A stretch of 64,000 bases of DNA from the NCBI RefSeq assembly GCF_000472705.1, contig NZ_AXAE01000025.1, forward strand, positions 62,109-126,108, written 5' to 3'. The stretch is from Mesorhizobium erdmanii USDA 3471 (GTDB lineage Bacteria > Pseudomonadota > Alphaproteobacteria > Rhizobiales > Rhizobiaceae). This document shows positions 58,241 through 64,000 of this stretch, piece after piece. Position numbers and translations under genes: made by a program. Below the pieces are notes generated by a model. It worked only from the letters and a program-made list of their open reading frames with translations, was not told the DNA's origin and did not search any database. Numbering within the stretch: the stretch's first letter is position 1; every line of letters starts with the position of its first letter.

Positions 58241-58277
58241 AATGATATAGTGCAATACATAAATGATATATTCCAAT
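58241..58277. promoter_or_regulatory. tandem 16-bp operator, 21-bp period (site B)
   Basis: AATGATATAGTGCAAT (58241-58256) is identical to the first repeat of site A (38781-38796). The second repeat AATGATATATTCCAAT (58262-58277) begins exactly 21 bp later, as in site A. It lies 405 bp upstream of the DHDPS-like gene and in the same transcription unit as the MocR gene at 61134, the likely binder. Confidence 0.65.
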
Positions 58278-58681
58278 TTGCCGGAGGAGGTTCCAATCGA
58301 TCGTTTTGTCAGCGCAATGGTCGTGACTGCATTTTGCGTCGCCGCATTGAGTGGGCCGGCGTCGGCGCCAACCACGGCTGAACACCCCTCGTCCGCCTTC
58401 CAGCGCGTAACAAGCGGCGCTGCGGCCGAAGGGCGGGGCTACACCTCGGATTCACGCACGAACTGAACGAGTGAACCACCGTGGAGCAGTCGCGTTGCGG
58501 GTTTTCAAGTTAATCGTATCGATCTCCGGGCGGATTGAATCCCAATCCGTGCCGCGATCTTGGACGTATTCCCAGGCTTGTCGCTTTCGACGAGCGCTTT
58601 GCGGAACTTGCCCGCCTAACCCAATCGGACTGCCGGCATTTGCACCTTCAAAGAGTATCTTCTAACAAAGGATCGTGGACT
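58278..58681. other. leader region with orphan ribosome site and signal-peptide-like frame
   Basis: GGAGGAGG (58282-58289) is followed by IDRFVSAMVVTAFCVAALSG, PASAPTTAEHP, up to a stop at 58466. This resembles the first 45 residues of a secreted binding protein whose start codon and body are missing. The rest, up to the DHDPS-like ATG, holds nothing recognised. Confidence 0.35.
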
Positions 58682-59581
58682 ATGACGAATGTAAACTGGA
58701 GCGGTATCTTTCCCGTTCTCGTAACTCCCTTCGGAGCAGACGGCTCGATCAATGAAACTCGCTATAAAGAGCTTGTTGACGATGCAATCGCCAACGGAGC
58801 GCAGGGCGTGGTGGCGGCTGGAAGCACAGGCGAATTCTATGCTCTCACCAAAACAGAGCGTGCCCATCTTTACAAAGTCACGGTCGATCATGTGGCTGGC
58901 CGTGTGCCTGTTCTGGCGGGCGTAGGAGATCTGCGCGTCGAAGATGTGCTGGAAGCATGCCAGTCGGCTGTCGCAGCGGGTTGCGCTGGCGGCATGATAC
59001 TGCCGCCAATCTATGCCATGCCGAGCCCGCGCGAGATCGTCGCCTTCTTCGAGTACATTTCTCGGAACACCTCGCTTCCACTGATGCTCTACAATAGCCC
59101 GCGCCGGGCTGGAATCGACATCACGCCGGCTCTCGTTGAGCAGCTTTCCGATCTGCCCACCGTGGTGGCTATCAAGGATAGCTCGGGTGTAATCACCCAA
59201 GTCAGCGAGCTCGTGCAACGCGTGGGTAGTAGACTTCGAGTTTTCGTTGGATATGAGACCATGATTGTTCCGGCTCGTGCCGTTGGCGCTCACGGTGTGG
59301 TCGCAATGGCGCACCAAATCGCCGGCCCCCTCATCCGGGACTACTGGGATAAAGCTCTCACCGGAGAGAAGGTGGTAGATGAGCTCGGGCGCGATGTCTT
59401 TGCGTTCTATCGTTGCTTCCAGTCCGGCGCGTATTACGCGGCCATCAAAGAGACCATGGGTCAGCTTGGCCGAGGTGCTGGCGGCCCACGACTTCCGCTC
59501 CTGCCTTTGGCAGATGAACAGAAAGCAAACATTGCAAAGATCATCTCTGATGCGGGTCTTGCGCGCTGGGCTAAGCCTTAA
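58682..59581 (+). CDS. dihydrodipicolinate synthase-family lyase/deaminase
   Basis: 299 residues of (beta/alpha)8 fold: WSGIFPVLVTPFGADGSINE, VAAGSTGEFYALTKTERAHL, MILPPIYAMPSPREIVAFF, LMLYNSPRRAGIDITPALVE with Tyr137, and VVAIKDSSGVITQVSELV with Schiff-base Lys165. Family members include lysine-pathway synthase, sugar-acid aldolases and pyrroline-4-hydroxy-2-carboxylate deaminase (HypD). Placement before a semialdehyde dehydrogenase and after a DadA-like oxidase favours a HypD-like deaminase or related lyase. ATG 58682 is chosen for correct domain start. The dehydrogenase follows 83 bp later. Confidence 0.85.
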   Translation: MTNVNWSGIFPVLVTPFGADGSINETRYKELVDDAIANGAQGVVAAGSTGEFYALTKTERAHLYKVTVDHVAGRVPVLAGVGDLRVEDVLEACQSAVAAGCAGGMILPPIYAMPSPREIVAFFEYISRNTSLPLMLYNSPRRAGIDITPALVEQLSDLPTVVAIKDSSGVITQVSELVQRVGSRLRVFVGYETMIVPARAVGAHGVVAMAHQIAGPLIRDYWDKALTGEKVVDELGRDVFAFYRCFQSGAYYAAIKETMGQLGRGAGGPRLPLLPLADEQKANIAKIISDAGLARWAKP

Positions 59582-59664
59582 AGAGGTTTCTGTACGCGGC
59601 ACCAAAAGCCGATCAAGAACGCTCTGGCTTACTAGGGCGTCTCCTTCTTACCTAAGGAATAGAT

Positions 59665-61101
59665 ATGTATACGAAACTTGCACTCCTCATCGACGGAGAA
59701 TGGATAGAGGAAACCAAGGCCGGAGGCGAAACCGTCCTCAATCCGGCCACGGAACAGTCGCTCGGTAATCTGCCGCACGCAGGCAAGCCGGAGCTTGATC
59801 GAGCTCTCGCGGCTGCAAGCCGCGCCTTTGAGAGCTGGAAGCGTACTTCGCCCTTCGAGCGGGCGCGGATTTTGCGCCGCGCCGCTGACCTGATGCGCGA
59901 GCGTCTCGACCATATTGCGACTGTGTTAACGTTGGAGGAAGGGAAAACTTTGGCTGAGGCCAAGGGCGAGATTACAGCTGCGGCGGAATTCTTTGATTGG
60001 TTCGCAGAAGAGGGTCGACGCAGTTATGGCCGTATCATTCCTGCGCGGCTAGCCGATATGCGTCAAACTGTGACGCAGGAGCCTGTTGGTCCAGTAGCCT
60101 GCTTCACCCCTTGGAACTTCCCGGCCGTAACTCCAGCACGCAAGATCGCGCCTGCTCTCGCTGCTGGGTGCACCTGCATTATCAAGCCGGCCGAGGAAAC
60201 GCCGGGCACCACACTCGAGATAGCACGTGCTCTTACCGATGCCGGCCTGCCAAAAGGCGTGCTTAACGTTGTGTTCGGGGTGCCCAGTGAGGTATCTGAG
60301 TATCTCATTCGGTCGCCGATCATCCGCAAAATCTCGTTTACCGGATCCACACCGGTTGGGCGCCACCTTGCTCGGATTGCCGGAGAGACCTTGACCCTTG
60401 CTACTATGGAGCTTGGCGGTCATGCACCCGTGATTGTCGCAAAGGATGCTGATGTCCAGCGTGCAGCAGAGCTTTCGATGGCTATCAAACTTCGAAACAC
60501 CGGTCAGGTCTGCACGTCGCCGACTCGTTTTTTTGTAGAGCGTCCAATTTACGAGGAGTATCTGGAACATGCGCGGGCGTTCGTAAAGAAACAAGTCGTG
60601 GGCGACGGCTTGCAATCGGGCACAACCGTGGGACCAATGGCCAACACCCGCCGTATCGCAGCCATGGACGATCTCATCGCGGACGCCTTGTCCCATCAAG
60701 CGCGGCTAGTCACGGGGGGCGAGCGCATCAACGCTTCAGGCCTGATGTACATGCCGACGATCCTGGCGGACATTCCCGATCAGGCGAGGGCAATGACAGA
60801 GGAGCCGTTTGGGCCACTTGCGTTGGTTCAATCTGTGGATGATATAGAACAGGGGCTCGCGCGAGCGAATGCATTGCCTTATGGTTTGGCTGGTTACGCC
60901 TTCACCCGCTCCGCAGCGACTGCTAATCGTATCTCGGAGGCTATGGAGGTAGGTGTAATCGGCATTAACCAGATGGTGGTAACGATCCCGGAGACTCCGT
61001 TCGGCGGCATTGGCGATAGTGGCTGGGGTCGAGAGGGCGGTATCGAAGGTTTGGAATCTTACACCGTCAGAAAATACGTCGGTCATCTTCATGTATTGTA
61101 G
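59665..61101 (+). CDS. NAD(P)-dependent semialdehyde dehydrogenase (SSADH/KGSADH-like)
   Basis: A 478-residue aldehyde dehydrogenase. CFTPWNFPAVTPARKIAPAL and CTCIIKPAEETPGTTLEIAR (cofactor site), FTGSTPVGRHLARIAG (Rossmann loop), MELGGHAPVIVAKDADV with general base Glu249, NTGQVCTSPTRFFVE with nucleophile Cys283, EEPFGPLALV, and GINQMVVTIPETPFGGIGDS. It belongs to the succinate-semialdehyde dehydrogenase subgroup, which also contains 2-oxoglutarate-semialdehyde dehydrogenases. It would turn the product of the DHDPS-like enzyme into a TCA-cycle acid. TAAGGAATAG before ATG 59665 provides the ribosome site. Confidence 0.93.
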   Translation: MYTKLALLIDGEWIEETKAGGETVLNPATEQSLGNLPHAGKPELDRALAAASRAFESWKRTSPFERARILRRAADLMRERLDHIATVLTLEEGKTLAEAKGEITAAAEFFDWFAEEGRRSYGRIIPARLADMRQTVTQEPVGPVACFTPWNFPAVTPARKIAPALAAGCTCIIKPAEETPGTTLEIARALTDAGLPKGVLNVVFGVPSEVSEYLIRSPIIRKISFTGSTPVGRHLARIAGETLTLATMELGGHAPVIVAKDADVQRAAELSMAIKLRNTGQVCTSPTRFFVERPIYEEYLEHARAFVKKQVVGDGLQSGTTVGPMANTRRIAAMDDLIADALSHQARLVTGGERINASGLMYMPTILADIPDQARAMTEEPFGPLALVQSVDDIEQGLARANALPYGLAGYAFTRSAATANRISEAMEVGVIGINQMVVTIPETPFGGIGDSGWGREGGIEGLESYTVRKYVGHLHVL

Positions 61102-61133
61102 GGGATGAGAAAACAGGAAAAGAGGCGTGGGAC

Positions 61134-62522
61134 ATGACCTTGGACGAAACGTTATCGGGCTGGCGGCCGCGGCTGCTCACCGCTGAAGGTCCGCGCTATC
61201 TTGCACTAGTTAATGCTTTAGAGGAGGACATCGCGGACGGTTTGCTGTCGGAAGGCGACCGTTTGCCAGCTCATCGTGATCTGGCACGAGAACTTGGTCT
61301 TTCCGTTGGTACGGTCAGCAAGGCTTACCAGGAGGCCGAGCAGCGCGGTGTCGTGAGCGGTCACGTCGGACAGGGCACATTTGTGCGCAAGCGGGCAGCT
61401 ATCCGAACGGAAACTGTGGCAAGACACGAGCCGGTGAATTTAGCATTGAATATGCCCGCGGAGGGTAAGGAAACAAAGATCCTATCGGCGCTACTAGGCG
61501 ACGTGATCCGCGAGGATGATCTTGCTCCCTTGCTCCGCTACCACCCGCACGCGGGTACATGGAGGCACCGCGAGATTATCGCCGCCTCACTATCCGACGA
61601 CTCCTTCAATATCGAACCATCGCGGTTGTTTTTGTGTAATGGAGCCCAGCATGCCATCGATATGGCGCTGCGCTTGGTCGCCAAGCCCGGCGATAGCGTT
61701 CTGGTCGACGACCTAACCTACTCGGGCTTCAAAGCAGTTGCGGCGGCCAGCAACCTGACTTTAGTTCCAGTGGAGATGGACGAAGAGGGTATGGTTCCGA
61801 GCGCCCTGAAAGAGGCCTGCCAAAAGAATAAGGCAAGAGTGCTCTACTGCATGCCGACGTTGCACAGTCCCACTGCCCGTACAATGACGGCTGCCCGGCG
61901 ACGTCAGATCGCCGAGTTGGCAGATGAGTTAGATCTGGCTTTGATTGAGGATGACGTCTATGGCTTTTTCTTCCCTGAACGTCCGCTTCCGCTTGCATCA
62001 TTGGCACCGGAACGCACCTTCTACATTACTTCATATTCGAAATGCATCGCTCCTGGTTTCCGGCTGGGAACTTTGACTGTCCCCGCATCCTATATGGCTC
62101 AAATCGAGCTTCTTCTGCATGCCTCGGCGTGGTTTGTCGCCCCGATGCTGGGCGAAGCCGTCGTGCGTCTGATTAATAGCGGGAAGCTGGATGAACTTCT
62201 GCTGGAGCGCCGACGTGATGCCCTGGAACGGTACCGCCTTCTGCTGGAAGTGTTTCCTAACGTCGCGAGGATTCCGAGCCCAGCGTTTTACGGCTGGTTG
62301 CCTCTGCCCCGCGAGTGGTCCTCAGATCAATTTGTGTCCGCTGCGCGGGCTCGTGGGATTCTTGTAACCCCCCCGATCGCTTCGGCGGTGAGTGGGGCTG
62401 AGCCTGGTGCGGTTCGAATATGTCTTGGCGCTCCGAAGAATCCCACCGAACTACACGGCGTTCTTCGGGTTCTGCGCGACATTTTGGGGCGTCATCCAGT
62501 GAACGTTGCCTCGGTCGCGTAA
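61134..62522 (+). CDS. MocR-type (GntR HTH plus aminotransferase-fold) regulator
   Basis: 462 residues. The winged HTH (about 18-85) reads RYLALVNALEEDIADGLLSE, GDRLPAHRDLARELGLSVGT, VSKAYQEAEQRGVVSGHVGQ, GTF. The aminotransferase fold follows, with the PLP lysine K303 in ITSYSKCIAPGFRLGTLT and IEDDVYGFFFPE. Its HTH and signal domain differ clearly from the MocR at 35269. It is the third gene of the operon behind site B, 32 bp after the dehydrogenase, so autoregulation through site B and cross-control of the importer at site A are likely. GAGGCG about 9 nt before ATG. Confidence 0.9.
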   Translation: MTLDETLSGWRPRLLTAEGPRYLALVNALEEDIADGLLSEGDRLPAHRDLARELGLSVGTVSKAYQEAEQRGVVSGHVGQGTFVRKRAAIRTETVARHEPVNLALNMPAEGKETKILSALLGDVIREDDLAPLLRYHPHAGTWRHREIIAASLSDDSFNIEPSRLFLCNGAQHAIDMALRLVAKPGDSVLVDDLTYSGFKAVAAASNLTLVPVEMDEEGMVPSALKEACQKNKARVLYCMPTLHSPTARTMTAARRRQIAELADELDLALIEDDVYGFFFPERPLPLASLAPERTFYITSYSKCIAPGFRLGTLTVPASYMAQIELLLHASAWFVAPMLGEAVVRLINSGKLDELLLERRRDALERYRLLLEVFPNVARIPSPAFYGWLPLPREWSSDQFVSAARARGILVTPPIASAVSGAEPGAVRICLGAPKNPTELHGVLRVLRDILGRHPVNVASVA

Positions 62523-63077
62523 TTGACACTTAGTACAACTTTCATTCTCGGCCGTGACCTCAACAGGTCGTCTGCGACTTAGACAGACGCAACAATCTCC
62601 ACGGCTGCTTGCAAACGAGCAGACGGCGCACGTGGCTTTTAACCCTTTTGAAAAGGGAAAGTGATGAAGTCTAATTCTAATTCTCCTGGCTTCAGTGCCC
62701 CCTTTTGAGCCGCCGAACGGCACGCAACGAAGGAGCCCTTTAGCGTCATCAGGGCGGCAGGCTTCCTCGAAAGCGTCGACCATAACTTCCGCCATGCCAT
62801 GTCCTTTCTTGACCACCTGGAAGGGCTGGCAGAGCGGATCATCCAATGCAACTCGACCTATTCGGTGCGCTTCGTTTTCGGCTGCGTGGCGGAATGTACA
62901 GCGTCATCGGCTGACGGTCGGCCCATAGTGAGCACTGCTAGTCGGTCAAGGGGCGGCATCCGCTACGCGTCCAGGCCGACGCAGACGTGGTGTAGGCGTT
63001 GGCGACGGGGCCGGTCAGCGCTTGTTCAATTCCTGCATAAACCGGCGGGTGATACGCTGCATCTCAAATTGACCGCG
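62523..63077. other. convergent intergenic stretch
   Basis: 555 bp between the MocR gene and the permease. Two hairpins are visible: CGTCTG...CAGACG (around 62568-62588) and CCCTTTT-G-AAAAGGG (62643-62657). A frame around 62758-62880 reads FLESVDHNFRHAMSFLDHLE, which looks protein-like but has no start or family I can name; perhaps decayed coding sequence. Confidence 0.4.
62643..62657. terminator. CCCTTTT/AAAAGGG hairpin
   Basis: Perfect 7-bp arms around one central G, located 121 bp after the MocR stop and between converging transcription units. It could serve transcription from either side. Confidence 0.35.
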
Positions 63078-63902
63078 TCAGCGGATGCCGCGCAGGCGCT
63101 CCGAACGCCGTCGAAGCAGCTCCGCAGTGACCAGCACAGTCACGGCGAACAGGATCAGTACGGTGGCGGCGGCAGCAATGCTGGGACTGATCTGCTCGCG
63201 GATTCCGGAAAACATGACTTTCGGCAACGTGGTCTGTTCGGGGCCTGCGAGGAACAGGGCGACCACCACCTCGTCGAAGGAGGTGAGGAACGCGAAGAGC
63301 GAACCGGAAATCATGCCTGGAAGTATGAGCGGCAGGGTGACCTTGAAGAAGGCAGTGATTGGTGATGCGCCGAGGCTCGCGGCTGCGCGGGTCAGGGAGT
63401 GATCGTAACCCGCCAGCGTTGCGGTCACGGTAATGACAACAACGGGTGTGGCTAGCGTGGTGTGCGCCAGTATCAGCCCGGTATAGGTGTTCAGCAGCCC
63501 TATATCAGCATAGAAGAAATAGGTGCCCACGGCTGTGATTACGATCGGGACGATGATGGGCGAGATCAGCACGCTCATTACGGCCGTGCGCCAAGGAAAA
63601 TTGGGCCGGCTAAGCCCGAGCGCCGCAATAGTGCCGAGAACCGTGGCCAGCAGAGTGACCGCTACGCCGACGAAGATGGAGTTACGCAGCCCCCCCTGCC
63701 AGCGCTCGGTCATGAAGATCTCCTCATACCACCGGAGCGACAGACCAGGCATCGGGAACGTGAAGAAAGGAACGGAATTGAACGAGAGCGGGATGACCAC
63801 GAGGATCGGTGTGATCAGAAACAACAGCACGGCTCCGCAGATCAGCCGATGCAGATAGTACCAGCCTTTCTCAATCGGAGAGGCATAGGCGGAAGCGGAC
63901 AT
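63078..63902 (-). CDS. ABC importer permease, PotC-like
   Basis: A 274-residue MetI-like permease with six hydrophobic helices, the N-terminal FLITPILVVIPLSFNSVPFF, FPMPGLSLRWYEEIF, and the EAA loop LTRAAASLGASPITAFFKVT with LPLILPG after it. LTSFDEVVVALFLAG is typical of PotC/YdcV proteins. It follows another permease gene by 5 bp, so this second importer keeps its two permeases as separate chains, unlike the fused one at 40625. The operon probably continues beyond the right edge. Confidence 0.92.
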   Translation of the reverse strand: MSASAYASPIEKGWYYLHRLICGAVLLFLITPILVVIPLSFNSVPFFTFPMPGLSLRWYEEIFMTERWQGGLRNSIFVGVAVTLLATVLGTIAALGLSRPNFPWRTAVMSVLISPIIVPIVITAVGTYFFYADIGLLNTYTGLILAHTTLATPVVVITVTATLAGYDHSLTRAAASLGASPITAFFKVTLPLILPGMISGSLFAFLTSFDEVVVALFLAGPEQTTLPKVMFSGIREQISPSIAAAATVLILFAVTVLVTAELLRRRSERLRGIR

Positions 63903-63907
63903 GGGTA

Positions 63908-64000
63908 TTATCCCATCCTGATCTGGTCGAGCCCGACCAGCTTGTTGAAGACAAAGTAAAGCAGCAGCGTCGCGGTGAGCAGGATGGCGCCAAGGGCTGA
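63908..64000 (-). CDS. ABC importer permease, PotB-like (3' end only)
   Basis: The window holds the last 30 codons: SALGAILLTATLLLYFVFNK, LVGLDQIRMG and TAA (63908-63910). A final hydrophobic helix followed by a short tail is what PotB-type permeases show, and the next gene is the PotC-like partner. The rest lies outside the window. Confidence 0.75.
   Translation of the reverse strand, partial: SALGAILLTATLLLYFVFNKLVGLDQIRMG

Noticed and set aside
62451..62851. Minus-strand frame with VPFGGSKGG, resembling a glutamate dehydrogenase glycine loop
   Set aside because: Only this short match; no other dehydrogenase motif, start or length fits.
1..64000. CRISPR arrays, tRNA or rRNA genes
   Set aside because: No regularly spaced 25-40 bp repeats, no tRNA cloverleaf motifs such as GGTTCGAATCC, and no rRNA signature were noticed by eye. 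A dedicated scan was not possible.

Overview
The window reads as accessory DNA from an alphaproteobacterium of the order Rhizobiales (Mesorhizobium/Rhizobium type): high G+C, short intergenic gaps, a VirB/VirD4 conjugation system, MOBP-like relaxase, LuxR-type regulator, IS66 and IS110 elements, and PotABCD-like importers next to MocR regulators. No rRNA, tRNA, integrase or replication initiator was seen, so plasmid and integrative conjugative element cannot be told apart.

Layout. (1) 1-6.2 kb: remnants and a WGR-domain gene, then a parA/RHH pair on the minus strand, an A+T-rich intergenic region dense in inverted repeats (candidate oriT), mobC-like and relaxase genes on the plus strand, and a HigB/HigA-like toxin-antitoxin pair. 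(2) 6.4-19.5 kb: one tightly coupled minus-strand operon, virB1-B2-B3-B4-orf-B5-B7-like-B6-B8-B9-B10-B11-virD4, with a divergent TrbM/KikA-like plus nuclease-like pair. (3) 20.6-32.0 kb: small membrane, secreted and lipoprotein genes, a DUF1173-like protein, XRE regulator, second lytic transglycosylase, acyltransferase, frameshifted ssb-like gene, and a LuxR solo that keeps the AHL-binding residues. (4) 32.3-36.8 kb: PaiB-like, DHDPS-like and PLP gamma-lyase genes facing a MocR regulator. (5) 37-39 kb: broken genes (MOSC, ISNCY-like transposase). (6) 39.2-45.0 kb: a polyamine-type ABC importer with both permeases fused into one chain, plus a creatinase/ectoine-hydrolase-like M24 protein. (7) 45.0-51.8 kb: a three-element nested transposon. 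(8) 52.1-62.5 kb: catabolic genes (CehA-like PHP hydrolase with a His-rich tail, DadA-like oxidase, NylB-like serine hydrolase, DHDPS-like lyase, semialdehyde dehydrogenase, MocR regulator). (9) 63.1 kb to the end: permeases of a second importer, running off the edge.

Most notable results. The IS complex can be fully unpicked by eye. An outer IS66 element (45034-51822, 8-bp duplication ATACCAAA) carries a second IS66 element inside tnpB (45664-48205, duplication GATGGGCT) and an IS110/IS1111-type element inside tnpC (50071-51466, perfect 14-bp subterminal inverted repeats). The 3' noncoding part of the IS1111-type element holds a 9-nt block complementary to the right half of its own reconstructed target and a 7-nt block identical to the left half across the junction. 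The two blocks flank a UUCG-capped hairpin, which is the layout expected of a bridge RNA.

Second, a 16-bp sequence repeated in tandem at exactly 21-bp spacing occurs twice, 19.5 kb apart: upstream of the ABC importer (38781-38817) and upstream of the lyase/dehydrogenase/MocR operon (58241-58277). This suggests one MocR-controlled regulon spanning regions 6 and 8. The gene set (oxidase, DHDPS-type deaminase, semialdehyde dehydrogenase) resembles the hydroxyproline-to-2-oxoglutarate route, but the substrate is inference.
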